Counted from the stretch's first letter, positions 7,336-13,584 are shown. The stretch: DNA of 13,584 nt from Bacteroidia bacterium (GCA_026391235.1 JAPLDV010000725.1:1-13584); one strand, 5' to 3'. Notes: a model not told the origin generated them from the letters alone. Numbers and translations: made by a program.

Positions 7336-7409
7336 GTAGAGACGCATATATGTGTCTCTACGTATTTCCGGGGTAAGCGTTTTTTCGTTTATGCCAGGAA
7401 GGCGTCAGA
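7336..7409. repeat. Dispersed junction repeat, copy D (long form) with a 26-bp palindrome
   Basis: Begins with GTAGAGACGCATATATG and continues through GTCTCTAC, a 26-bp palindrome with one mismatched position pair (7336-7361). Then come GTATTTCCGGGGTAAGC, GTTTTTTCG and TTTATGCCAGGAAGGCGTCAGA. It aligns end to end with copy A at 3480-3548. It begins 9 bp after the tRNA-like fragment and ends about 40 bp from the stop of the YafQ-like remnant. Confidence 0.72.
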
Positions 7410-7451
7410 TGGATTGAATGATTGATGGAAAGGTGGGAAGTCAAAAGACGG

Positions 7452-7531
7452 CTATCTGAACAAGTCTGAATGAGTTCCGGTGCGAATGAGCGTGATCAGT
7501 TTGATGGTTTTGTGAATTCCAGGGAGTACAT
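7452..7531 (-). pseudogene. YafQ/RelE-family toxin remnant (internal deletion)
   Basis: The minus strand starts MYSLEFTK, a typical RelE/YafQ N-terminus, 1 bp after the antitoxin stop. Within a dozen codons it shifts frame into KTIKLITLIRTGTHSDLFR and a TAG stop. The (I/L)xRTGxHSxLF end is the hallmark C-terminus of YafQ-like ribosome-dependent mRNA interferases, which are normally about 90 residues long. Only about 26 codons remain, so roughly two thirds of the gene has been deleted between the N-terminal and C-terminal pieces. It cannot encode an active toxin. The assignment rests on the two end motifs and on the adjacent antitoxin-like gene. Confidence 0.68.
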
Positions 7532-7532
7532 A

Positions 7533-7741
7533 CTATTTCACTTTGCTGAGGTAATCATCAAAATCGGTGCATTTTATGGTCTTCCCCTCATCCGCATACC
7601 GAATTGCTTTCATGGTAGTATCGTTCGGAATATGCCCTGATCCCTTTTTACTTTCGATGATTTCGCCAACACCCATTTCAGGTATCAAATCAAGGATAAT
7701 ACCTCCTTTCTTTGTTTTTCGTTGATTACAATGGTTGTCAT
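7533..7741 (-). pseudogene. RelB/DinJ-like antitoxin with a one-base frameshift
   Basis: Starts MTTIVINEK on the minus strand, but that frame ends in TGA after 18 codons. Restoring a single A in the A-run near 7717-7721 joins it to a long frame: KTKKGGIILDLI, EMGVGEIIESKKGSGHIPND, TTMKAIRYADEGKTIKCTDF, DDYLSKVK, stop. The corrected product is about 69 residues. The IPN.(T)MKAI..A..GK tail is typical of antitoxins paired with RelE/YafQ toxins. The span of 209 nt is exactly one base short of 70 codons. The toxin remnant follows after 1 bp. Either true decay or a homopolymer sequencing error could explain the frameshift; the damaged toxin favours decay. Confidence 0.7.
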
Positions 7742-7787
7742 AATGGTTATATTTTCGGTAAAGTTATGAAAAAGATAGGGGTTGGCA

Positions 7788-7842
7788 TTTACCTCATCAA
7801 ACGGGTAAGTGTTTTTTCGCGTCTGCCCATTATTTGGTGGGT
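7788..7842. repeat. Dispersed junction repeat, copy E
   Basis: TTTACCTCATCAAACGGGTA followed by AGTGTTTTTTCGCGTCTGCCC. The first 30 bp are nearly identical to copies B and G. The GCCAGG..GGCGCCAG tail is replaced by CATTATTTGGTGGG. It sits between the divergent antitoxin pseudogene and the propeller lipoprotein gene, about 50 bp before that gene's ATG. Confidence 0.7.
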
Positions 7843-7893
7843 AACCTGATACTATAATGATCAAGAATTCCGTTTCTCCTAAAAAACACTGTT

Positions 7894-9039
7894 ATGAGCC
7901 CGAAATTTCCTGCCTTAATAATCCTGTTAACCCTGGTGGTTTCCTGTTCACCACCAGCAGAGAATTCAGAAGGCTTAACTGTATTGGACCTGTCTCAGGA
8001 CATTACCGTTGAATCGAAAATGACGTTAAGTCAGATAGCAACTGATATCAATTACACCAAACTCGAAAGTAATCCGGATTGCTTCATCGAGAAAATAGAA
8101 CAGTATTCAATTACCAGGAACTACATCCTGATTTATGACTTAGGTCAGCCCAAGGTACTCCTGTTTGATCGCCAGGGAAAATTTATCAGGCAAATCGGCA
8201 ACATGGGCGAGGGCCCCGGTGAGTACAATCGGCCGAACGATGTCCGGTTTTCGGGGGATGAGAAATATATTTTGATAATGGATTTTAAAAAAGTCATTCG
8301 GTTCGGTATCGACGGTAAACTCATTAGCGAAACAAAACTGCCCGATTTTGCAATGAGTATTGATACTTTCGATGATGGATTAATCGGTTTTTTTTCTCCG
8401 GCAAACAGCGTTCTGATGGACAATTATTCCATTGCCTTTTTTGATTGGGATGGAAATTGTACCGGGAAACTGTTGAAACGGGGCCAGGAAAAATTAAAGA
8501 GCTGGAAGGCAATCAGAAAGCACATATTCTATAGCATGAACGATGAAATCAGGGTAAATGACGGGTATTCCGATACGGTTTATGCGGTACAGCCCGATCG
8601 TACCATTGTGCCGGCAATTGCTCTTAAAGACCCCCATGCGGAAGAGGAAAGATCAATTGATAATCCGAACTTCCAGCTTGATGTTTGGATGGAAACGCCG
8701 GATTACCTGTTCTTTAACGGGCCGTTTAAAAAGATGATGCACCCGATGTACCTGGAAAAGAAGACCGGATTGGTTTACCACATTCCATTCAATAAAGACT
8801 TGAAAACATTTGGAATACCCAATGATCTGGATGGTGGTGCACCGTTTTGGCCATCCCGGTATCAGGATGGTTCGGTTTACCGGTTTCATGATTCAGAAAG
8901 GCTGAAGGCGGTTCTGGATAATCCAATAATTGATAAATCCGCTTACAAAGATCAGAAACTACGGGATAAGTTGGTTGCGTTTAAAAAGAACCTTTCCGAC
9001 GATGATGGTCCGATATTGATTGAGATAAAACTGAAGTAG
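7894..9039 (+). CDS. 6-bladed beta-propeller lipoprotein (BF3541 family)
   Basis: 381 residues. The signal peptide MSPKFPALIILLTLVVSC carries a VVSC lipobox, so it is an exported lipoprotein. The mature part shows the Bacteroidetes 6-bladed propeller pattern: a leading SQIATDINYTKLES strand, YDLGQPKVLLFDRQGKFIRQ, then the diagnostic GEGPGEYNRPNDV loop, and later blades with VIRFGIDGKLI and FFDWDGN repeats. Length is normal for the family. These proteins are usually solitary or near outer-membrane transport genes, and their ligand is unknown. The gene is single here. Repeat copy E lies upstream and the position corresponding to the TATCTTTGATC box of the other lipoprotein genes reads TATAATGATC. 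A second, partial propeller gene lies at 12831 on the other strand. Confidence 0.88.
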   Translation: MSPKFPALIILLTLVVSCSPPAENSEGLTVLDLSQDITVESKMTLSQIATDINYTKLESNPDCFIEKIEQYSITRNYILIYDLGQPKVLLFDRQGKFIRQIGNMGEGPGEYNRPNDVRFSGDEKYILIMDFKKVIRFGIDGKLISETKLPDFAMSIDTFDDGLIGFFSPANSVLMDNYSIAFFDWDGNCTGKLLKRGQEKLKSWKAIRKHIFYSMNDEIRVNDGYSDTVYAVQPDRTIVPAIALKDPHAEEERSIDNPNFQLDVWMETPDYLFFNGPFKKMMHPMYLEKKTGLVYHIPFNKDLKTFGIPNDLDGGAPFWPSRYQDGSVYRFHDSERLKAVLDNPIIDKSAYKDQKLRDKLVAFKKNLSDDDGPILIEIKLK

Positions 9040-9112
9040 GGAAAATACAGAGGTCTTTGCCGCCTTGCCGTGGAGTTACTGTTGCTAATTGACCTTCTGA
9101 TTTACTGCCATT

Positions 9113-9240
9113 AACCAACCGCCTCAGAATCCCCGGACTGAACCGGCAACCATTTCGTGTCCGATATCCGTTGAAATTGAGTTGTTTGGACATCTCCGAC
9201 TTCTTCAGGTATCCGTTTTTCAATTGGAAGTGTTCGATCA
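9113..9240. repeat. Recombinase-like fragment repeat, copy 2 (about 128 bp)
   Basis: Aligns over its whole length with 12565-12690; shared blocks include AATCCCCGGAC, GAACCGGCAACCATT, CGTGTCCGAT, TTCAGGTATCCGTTTTTCA and TTGGAAGTGTTCGAT. Minus-strand translation gives IEHFQLKNGYLKKSEMSKQL followed by RTRNGCRFSPGILRRLV, which has the spacing of the DNA-binding recombinase domain of large serine recombinases (LN..G.RTR.G..F....VRRL). It has no proper start: the frame opens at a TTG overlapping the hepT stop, so it is a fragment. It lies between the propeller gene and hepT. Confidence 0.62.
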
Positions 9241-9582
9241 AGACACCTGATTGATCAGATCAGACACTTCAGCCTTGAGCTTAGGGAGGTGGCTATGTAG
9301 TATTGCCCAAATACTCTCATCTGAAACAGTATCGTAACCATGAATGATCTGATTCCGAAGCCCATAAATACGCCTGGCATTGCCGAGTGGAAATTTTGGA
9401 TCCTCCACCAGTATCCGGTGTACTGCTTCCCCAATGATTTCAAGGTTTCTTTCAACAGCCCTTTTAATGACCGGATGACGGCCATATTCTTCAAATTCAT
9501 TTGGGATCATTTCAACGAACGAATCTGTTTCAGATATAGCCAATTGAATGTCATAAAGACATTTAAGCACTATTTCGTTCAT
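9238..9582 (-). CDS. hepT: HepT-type HEPN ribonuclease toxin (DUF86)
   Basis: 114 residues, full length for DUF86/HepT. All-helical, with NLEIIGEAVHRIL in the middle and the diagnostic RX4HXY motif RNQIIHGY (Arg76, His81, Tyr83) near residue 80. Arg and His form the RNase site of HEPN dimers. The Tyr is the residue modified by AMP transfer in characterised MntA-HepT pairs, where the HEPN partner acts on RNA (tRNA in one characterised system). It starts within the 3' end of mntA (20-bp overlap), so translation is coupled, and antitoxin comes first. Its stop codon touches the right end of the recombinase-like repeat. Intact, unlike the two other toxin genes of the window. Confidence 0.9.
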   Translation of the reverse strand: MNEIVLKCLYDIQLAISETDSFVEMIPNEFEEYGRHPVIKRAVERNLEIIGEAVHRILVEDPKFPLGNARRIYGLRNQIIHGYDTVSDESIWAILHSHLPKLKAEVSDLINQVS

Positions 9583-9874
9583 ATAGCAACTTTTTATCCC
9601 GATCTACAATTTTACGAAAAATGGGATTCCGTATGGCCTGAATCTCAACGAGGTCAACGGGTCTTCCAAGTAATTTCTCAAATGCTTCTTTCAAATCCAT
9701 ATAGTTGTCGAAGTATTCCATCCTATCGACATTGGAGAACTGAATCAACAGATCGATATCACTGGTTGAGTTGAAATCATCTCTTAACACGGAACCGAAG
9801 GCATAGAGCTCTCTGACCTTGTATTGTTTACAAAGTTCAAAAACCTGATTTCTATGTTGTTCGAGCAAATTCAT
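9563..9874 (-). CDS. mntA: MntA-type nucleotidyltransferase antitoxin
   Basis: 103 residues of the MNT family. GS at residues 27-28 followed after ten residues by DID (Asp39, Asp41) makes the GSx10DxD nucleotidyltransferase motif (AFGSVL...STSDIDLLI). The C-terminal part includes LLGRPVDLVEIQAI, the beta-strand carrying the third acidic residue in this family. The known role of MntA is AMP transfer onto the HepT tyrosine, which blocks the RNase. The ATG at 9874 lies 4 bp after a TATCTTTG box, so the mRNA is nearly leaderless. It overlaps hepT by 20 bp. It is clearly different in sequence from the MNT at 3665 (GSRARG type). Confidence 0.9.
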   Translation of the reverse strand: MNLLEQHRNQVFELCKQYKVRELYAFGSVLRDDFNSTSDIDLLIQFSNVDRMEYFDNYMDLKEAFEKLLGRPVDLVEIQAIRNPIFRKIVDRDKKLLYERNSA

Positions 9875-9878
9875 ATTG

Positions 9879-9886
9879 CAAAGATA
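9879..9886 (-). promoter_or_regulatory. Bacteroidetes -7 box (TATCTTTG) of mntA-hepT
   Basis: On the minus strand TATCTTTG is followed by CAAT and the mntA ATG. It is the same box and near-leaderless arrangement as at 3984-3991 for the other MNT gene. Confidence 0.6.
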
Positions 9887-9903
9887 AAAAAATGCACTAA
9901 ATT

Positions 9904-9945
9904 TATGGGTAAGTGTTTTTTCCTTTCTCCCAGGATGTTGCCAAA
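9904..9945. repeat. Dispersed junction repeat, copy F
   Basis: TATGGGTAAGTGTTTTTTCC, then TTTCTCCCAGGATGTTGCCA. The GGGTAAGTGTTTTTTC core is shared with copies B and E; the upstream ACCTCATCAAAC part is missing. It lies between the divergent mntA and the DUF4249-like gene, and its tail contributes the possible -33 TTG of that gene. Confidence 0.65.
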
Positions 9946-9968
9946 ATGATTAAATTACCCTAACTTTG
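9938..9968 (+). promoter_or_regulatory. Bacteroidetes promoter (TTG-N20-TAACTTTG) of the DUF4249-like gene
   Basis: TTG at 9938-9940 and TAACTTTG at 9961-9968 are separated by 20 bp, in keeping with the -33/-7 layout of Bacteroidetes promoters. It is followed by ATCATCCCCC, as at 4155. The TTG falls at the end of repeat copy F. The ATG is 43 bp downstream. Confidence 0.6.
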
Positions 9969-10011
9969 ATCATCCCCCATGTATTGATCGTGATTATCAA
10001 ATCCTCGAAGC

Positions 10012-11022
10012 ATGAAATCCTTCATAATAATAGGACTGCTGGTTTTGGTGGGTTGCTCGTCCGATCCGGATATCATGGAAAATCACCCCAGTGTTCCGGT
10101 GGTGTATGCAATGATCAATCCCTACGATTCTTTTCAGATAGTCAGGGTGCATAAGATGTTTTCTATCAATACCAAAACCGACTGGACTTCACTTCCGGTG
10201 GATTCGCTTGTTTATCGGGATTTTGATGTGAATATATCAGGGAAAAAAGGAGACCAGATCAAATGGACAGAGACACTGATAAAATCCGTAATCGACCGTG
10301 ACAGCGGATTTTTCCTGGCAAAGGATTATACCATTTATACATTGGATCATCCATTTCCGATCAAACTGGTTGATATGTTCGGAGGGTACAGCCTCGGTGT
10401 ACCGGACATCGACAGTCTGATCCTGGAGGTCAATGTTAAGGATTTGGGCTTGACTACACGTGCTTCTGCCCCCGTTTTGGACCCTTACCGGATTGCCGTC
10501 GAACCCGGAGGATCCACTATCTATCTCTTTGGAATGCACCCTACACATGCATATTTGCCCGGAGGTGGAGAAGATTGTGTTCCAAGGAATGATTTTTGTT
10601 TTCGGCAGATTGAATTTCGGGTTCATTACAAGGATTATTATCAGGATTCTGAAGCCGACCGGGATATTTCCTGGAACACCCATGAAGGATGGGGGCTTAA
10701 TCCATCCAGGTATGAACTGACACCGGATAGACTGCTCAACCGGATGAAAATGCTTATCCCCGATCGTGAAAATGTGGTCGCCCGCAGATTGGACAGCATC
10801 GATATCCAGATTATCGCACCAAGCAAATGCTTCAGCGATTATTGGGAGGTCAAAGATTATTCGGATGACTCGAACATACCTCCATTTACCAATTTCGACA
10901 ATTCCTTTGGCCTGTTCTATACCTATAAAATCGGCTCAAAGACAGGGATGAAGTTGAATCCCCAATCCTTGGATACGCTATGTAAAGGCAATTCATACAA
11001 GGAGATGAAGTTCAAGAAATAG
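10012..11022 (+). CDS. DUF4249-like outer-envelope lipoprotein (paralogue 2)
   Basis: 336 residues. The signal peptide MKSFIIIGLLVLVGC ends in an LVGC lipobox, with SSDPD after the cysteine. The mature N-terminus PVVYAMINPYDSFQIVRVHK is closely similar to the corresponding segment of the lipoprotein at 5159, and both proteins have similar lengths and end in a region about GLF(Y/A).YK(I/R), so they are diverged paralogues. Beta-rich, no catalytic motif, function unknown. Here it stands alone, without the PKD-FISUMP partner found beside paralogue 1. Its promoter at 9938-9968 and the repeat copy F upstream resemble those of the other lipoprotein operon. Membership in DUF4249 is tentative. Confidence 0.8.
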   Translation: MKSFIIIGLLVLVGCSSDPDIMENHPSVPVVYAMINPYDSFQIVRVHKMFSINTKTDWTSLPVDSLVYRDFDVNISGKKGDQIKWTETLIKSVIDRDSGFFLAKDYTIYTLDHPFPIKLVDMFGGYSLGVPDIDSLILEVNVKDLGLTTRASAPVLDPYRIAVEPGGSTIYLFGMHPTHAYLPGGGEDCVPRNDFCFRQIEFRVHYKDYYQDSEADRDISWNTHEGWGLNPSRYELTPDRLLNRMKMLIPDRENVVARRLDSIDIQIIAPSKCFSDYWEVKDYSDDSNIPPFTNFDNSFGLFYTYKIGSKTGMKLNPQSLDTLCKGNSYKEMKFKK

Positions 11023-11025
11023 TAA

Positions 11026-11085
11026 CCCGCCTCCTCACAATCCCCGGACTGAATTGGAAACTAATTCGTGTCGGATACCCATTTT
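11026..11085. repeat. Recombinase-like fragment repeat, copy 3 (short)
   Basis: CCGCCTCCTCACAATCCCCG then GACTGAATTGGAAACTAATT and CGTGTCGGATACCCATTTTGG. It matches the first half of copies at 9113 and 12565. Minus-strand translation is NQNGYPTRISFQFSPGIVRR, a mutated version of the recombinase-like fragment. The second half is missing and junction repeat copy G follows immediately. Confidence 0.6.
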
Positions 11086-11087
11086 GG

Positions 11088-11141
11088 TTACCTCATCAAA
11101 CGGGTGGGTGTTTTTTCGTTTCTGCCAGGGAAGGCGCCAAC
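11088..11141. repeat. Dispersed junction repeat, copy G
   Basis: TTACCTCATCAAACGGGTGG followed by GTGTTTTTTCGTTTCTGCCA and GGGAAGGCGCCAACAGG. It is the most complete short-form copy, with both the ACCTCATCAAACGGG head (as in E) and the GCCAGG.AAGGCGCCA tail (as in D). It directly abuts the recombinase-like fragment copy 3. It lies between convergent genes, so here it is not a promoter element. Confidence 0.7.
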
Positions 11142-11186
11142 AGGACAAGATTTGGAGTATTCGATTGTATTAATACCTCTCCTTTT

Positions 11187-12398
11187 CTAATTTTGGTTCG
11201 ATGGTTGGTAATCCAGTGGCAATATCTTGATGATTTTTTTCTTTGCCTCAAGTGATGCCCATAACAAATCGCCATTAAATATTTGATAATCACCGCTTGG
11301 ATAAAATTCAAGGTCCCCCTTGCCAATATAGAATAATGTGATTTCATCGTCATAGAAAATTAATAAATCTCTCTTTTCTTTGAAAACCAATAGAGTATCA
11401 CTGCATTTCAAGCTCATACAGTCAGGTTTTCCCAACATTCCGGTTTTCTCATTGATTGGATAAGGGTTCATTGGTAGATAATACAAGTAAAGTGATTGAT
11501 TTCTTTGTGCGTCAAAGAAGAATACACTATCGATAACCAGCGCAGGCTCCTTGATCTTCTTATTTATTAAGGTTCCTGGAACCCCCGCTTTTATAACTTT
11601 ATAACCATTGCTGGACAGCTGATCACTATAAAGACAAGCAAGGAAATGACCCAAAGAACCTGAGAAATCTTCATTTCTGTTATGTGCCCACTTCTCATAG
11701 GTAACAGTATCTTCAGCCTTTAACCCTTCATATAAGGATACGCCCTGAAAACTATAAAAGCACATATTTTTGCTGGTCCGATTGTAATCTTCACTGTCAT
11801 TAAAGACAAAAAAATCAAGATGATAAGTCAATTTATAGCCCAACCGATTATTGGTGATTAGCAAAGGGGAACGGGCGCTGGCGATTATTCTGCTTCCAGC
11901 CTTTCGGAATCTTATAACCTCTGGATTAATAAGTTTGCATTCACTGTTTTTTATATCACCGAGGAAGAATTTATAAAATATTCCGAGGAAATATTTGCGA
12001 TCAGCCTCAGCGCGGCGGTTTCTTTTTGCGGCAATTTCAACCTCTTTGATATCAAATGCTTTACGTTTCATCAGAATAGTTAAACTTGTACCTTTAATAA
12101 GCGCATTAGCGATCCATACCCTTTTTAACCCATAATTCAGATGACTGAATGCCAGTTCGACCGTGGATAATGGAAGTTTGGCTATTGAAAATTCACCCCT
12201 TTCGTTGGTGAGGGTTGCAATTGTGGTGTTTGGTACAAATACTGCCAAATAGGAAATGGGTTCTTTGGTGATTGAATCAATCACAACTCCCTTGATTGCA
12301 TAAAATTTCTCCTGCCCGGTGAGGTGAATGAAAGAGACCAAAAATAATAATGGCAGGAAACAAAAGAACCTCTGCCAATGCTGAGTTTTTGTTATCAT
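11187..12398 (-). CDS. Exported protein with carboxypeptidase-like regulatory domain
   Basis: 403 residues. The N-terminus (MITKTQHWQRFFCFLPLLFL followed by VSFIHLTGQ) is a type I signal peptide without lipobox. Residues about 32-110 form the CarboxypepD_reg-like beta-sandwich: IKGVVIDSITKEPISYLAVF, then TIATLTNERGEFSIAKLP, then a basic MKRKAFDIKEVEI strand, as at the N-terminus of SusC/TonB-dependent proteins. No TonB plug or barrel follows. The remaining roughly 290 residues (for example RKYFLGIFYKFFLGD) resemble stand-alone Bacteroidetes proteins of this type and are of unknown function. Likely periplasmic or surface-located. A TATCTTTG box lies 25 bp upstream. It converges with the DUF4249-like gene. 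Confidence 0.82.
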   Translation of the reverse strand: MITKTQHWQRFFCFLPLLFLVSFIHLTGQEKFYAIKGVVIDSITKEPISYLAVFVPNTTIATLTNERGEFSIAKLPLSTVELAFSHLNYGLKRVWIANALIKGTSLTILMKRKAFDIKEVEIAAKRNRRAEADRKYFLGIFYKFFLGDIKNSECKLINPEVIRFRKAGSRIIASARSPLLITNNRLGYKLTYHLDFFVFNDSEDYNRTSKNMCFYSFQGVSLYEGLKAEDTVTYEKWAHNRNEDFSGSLGHFLACLYSDQLSSNGYKVIKAGVPGTLINKKIKEPALVIDSVFFFDAQRNQSLYLYYLPMNPYPINEKTGMLGKPDCMSLKCSDTLLVFKEKRDLLIFYDDEITLFYIGKGDLEFYPSGDYQIFNGDLLWASLEAKKKIIKILPLDYQPSNQN

Positions 12399-12422
12399 GG
12401 ATTAATCAGGCTTGTATAGTCT

Positions 12423-12430
12423 CAAAGATA
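12423..12430 (-). promoter_or_regulatory. Bacteroidetes -7 box (TATCTTTG) of the carboxypeptidase-regulatory-domain gene
   Basis: On the minus strand TATCTTTG is followed by AGACTATACAAGCCTGATTA and the ATG at 12398. It matches TAnnTTTG and gives a short leader of about 20 nt. Confidence 0.55.
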
Positions 12431-12564
12431 AATCATAATGGTGGTGATCCATCCAATGCAGGATTGCATTTAAAAGACCTTCCGACTCAGTTATGAAGTT
12501 ACAGGATTCTCCGAAATCTTTGAGCATTCTTCTTTGTTAAGTCGGAGCCTCACAAAGCGTTAAG

Positions 12565-12690
12565 ACCAACCTCCTCACAATCCCCGGACAGAACCGGCAA
12601 CCATTACGTGTCCGATTTCCATTCTGGTTGAGTTGTTTTGATATCTCGGAATAGTTCAGGTATCCGTTTTTCATTTGGAAGTGTTCGATG
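12565..12690. repeat. Recombinase-like fragment repeat, copy 4 (about 126 bp)
   Basis: The minus-strand product is the best preserved: FIEHFQMKNGYLNYSEISKQ, LNQNGNRTRNG, CRFCPGIVRRLV. The LN..G.RTR.G..F.P..VRRL pattern resembles the recombinase domain of large serine recombinases. It aligns over its length with copy 2 (9113-9240), diverging abruptly after GTGTTCGAT on one side and before ACC(a/t)ACC on the other, so it is a bounded repeat rather than the end of a gene. An in-frame ATG at about 12703 could allow translation, but the product would be only about 55 residues. Confidence 0.62.
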
Positions 12691-12719
12691 AATACCCTCA
12701 TGAAGAATAAAGACGGGAG

Positions 12720-12769
12720 GAGCCGCGGCTCAGGGGGGGCATATTCGGGAGGGCTCTGAGGCCCTCCCG
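12720..12769. repeat. GC-rich palindrome and 9-bp perfect hairpin
   Basis: GAGCCGCGGCTC at 12720-12731 is a perfect 12-bp palindrome. At 12746-12769, CGGGAGGGC and GCCCTCCCG form a 9-bp perfect stem around a six-base loop (TCTGAG). No T-tract follows on either strand, so it is not a standard intrinsic terminator; a REP-like or mobile-element end is as likely. The GC content is far above that of its surroundings. Confidence 0.55.
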
Positions 12770-12830
12770 TACGGAATTGGCCCATTAATGCCGGACTTGA
12801 TTCTTTCGTTTTTCAATGAACCCCCGGTTA

Positions 12831-13584
12831 TCAAAAACCGATGTTATATATAGCAATTACCGGATTTGAATTTTCATCCGGCACCCAACCCTTATCAATA
12901 AGCTTTTGGTAAATATTTTCTTTCTGAATGTTTTTTTGGGTTGTTATATCCACCGAATTGAACATGGCCACTAAACTTTCATCTTCCCATTTTTTAAAAC
13001 TGATGTATTGGTTTAAGCCATCAAGGTCATCATATAGCCAATAGAAATTTAAGCCTTTTTGTTTGCTTTTCGACCAAAGATGCCACCTGATCCTGTTTTT
13101 ATAACCCCACATGAATAGATAATAATTTTCAGATTCATAAGCATTCATCAGGTAAGCCATGGTATTTACATCATATTGTTTATGCTGTTCCATACTCAGA
13201 TAGCAAAACCCTTTTGGCAAGCCGAACCCGGCAAAGTCAACCAACAGAGCCGGTGCTATCGTATCCTTCGTTACCTCATAAAGTGTATCATTATAGGGCA
13301 GATGAACCTTGAAGCTATGGTTGGTTTTAATAAAAGGATATTGCCCATAAAGACTACACTCACCCGGATAGTATTTTTTCTTTATCGTTAAATCGGCCCG
13401 ATCTGTTATGATAACTTTATAATGCCAGTCTGGCGAGCCTCCGGAAATAGCCGATCCATCACCCATTGTATAGAATATGTAGGATGAATCATTGAGCAGA
13501 TCAATATTTTGTGCAAAAAGAATCGAATTTTTCTCTTCTATGAAAGAACCATCCTCCAGTTTGAATTTTAAAAGCTTTCTGCTT
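12831..13584 (-). CDS. 6-bladed beta-propeller protein, 5' end beyond the window
   Basis: The frame is open to the right edge; an internal ATG at 13466 is not the start, because coding-like sequence continues upstream (LLKFKLEDGSFIEEKNSILF, then NDSSYIFYTMGDGSAI). About 251 residues are visible. The pattern of strands and the segments YNDTLYEVTKDTIAPALLVD, ESENYYLFMWGY and DDLDGLNQYI match the C-terminal blades of the BF3541-type 6-bladed propellers, which usually include an NDTIY(E/R)(I/V) blade. The ending PDENSNPVIAIYNIGF is the usual terminal strand. Secretion cannot be judged without the N-terminus. It is a second propeller besides the one at 7894, on the opposite strand. Confidence 0.8.
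   Translation of the reverse strand, partial: SRKLLKFKLEDGSFIEEKNSILFAQNIDLLNDSSYIFYTMGDGSAISGGSPDWHYKVIITDRADLTIKKKYYPGECSLYGQYPFIKTNHSFKVHLPYNDTLYEVTKDTIAPALLVDFAGFGLPKGFCYLSMEQHKQYDVNTMAYLMNAYESENYYLFMWGYKNRIRWHLWSKSKQKGLNFYWLYDDLDGLNQYISFKKWEDESLVAMFNSVDITTQKNIQKENIYQKLIDKGWVPDENSNPVIAIYNIGF

Noticed and set aside
8981..9241. Complete small gene encoding the recombinase-like fragment (copy 2)
   Set aside because: It opens only at a TTG overlapping the hepT stop, and the tail beyond the repeat runs into unrelated sequence and the end of the propeller gene. Treated as a repeat-borne fragment.
9340..9774. 144-codon plus-strand frame opposite hepT and mntA
   Set aside because: It lies antisense to two genes with complete family motifs and its own product shows no domain.
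10237..10683. 148-codon minus-strand frame inside the second DUF4249-like gene
   Set aside because: The plus-strand gene has a lipobox, a promoter and a paralogue; the minus-strand product resembles nothing.
12746..12769. Intrinsic terminator
   Set aside because: The stem is strong but no T-tract follows on either strand, and it is not directly behind a gene end.

Overview
The window looks like chromosomal DNA of a member of the Bacteroidetes, probably a Bacteroidales-like relative. The evidence is promoter boxes of the TAnnTTTG type in front of several genes, an almost complete lack of Shine-Dalgarno sequences, and lineage-typical families: 6-bladed beta-propeller lipoproteins, DUF4249-like lipoproteins, a carboxypeptidase-regulatory-domain protein and a FISUMP-domain lipoprotein.

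The window has two parts. Positions 1-3386 are compact, relatively GC-rich, same-strand metabolic genes: a 5'-truncated pyrophosphate-type phosphofructokinase, a HAD-superfamily phosphatase and a LarA-type (nickel-pincer) racemase/epimerase homologue. The last two are 3 bp apart and look co-transcribed.

From 3387 to the right edge the DNA is more AT-rich and modular. Small toxin-antitoxin-like modules alternate with envelope or lipoprotein genes. The TA-like modules are all on the minus strand: an MNT gene with only a C-terminal HEPN remnant (3558-3976), a DUF4160/DUF2442 pair (6402-6894), a frameshifted RelB/DinJ-like antitoxin with an internally deleted YafQ-like toxin (7452-7741), and an intact MntA/HepT pair (9238-9874). 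The plus-strand envelope genes are a PKD+FISUMP lipoprotein overlapping a DUF4249-like lipoprotein (4210-6205), a 6-bladed propeller lipoprotein (7894-9039) and a second DUF4249-like lipoprotein (10012-11022). On the minus strand are a carboxypeptidase-regulatory-domain protein (11187-12398) and a partial propeller protein (12831 to the edge).

The most unusual feature is what lies between the modules. Two dispersed repeat families sit at nearly every junction. One is a roughly 50-bp repeat with a core like ACGGGTAAGTGTTTTTT followed by GCCAGG..GGCGCCAG. The other is a 50-130-bp repeat that, on the minus strand, encodes a short recombinase-like fragment (RTRNGCRFCPGIVRRLV). A 3' half of a tRNA-Asn(GTT)-like sequence at 7286-7327 has no 5' half, as expected of an att-site scar. 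Together these suggest a region built by repeated insertion, exchange and decay of small cassettes. No integrase or transposase gene is visible in the window, so the mechanism is inference. Three plus-strand lipoprotein genes have a repeat copy 40-60 bp upstream of the TAnnTTTG-like site or its equivalent, so the repeats may also serve as their promoter context.
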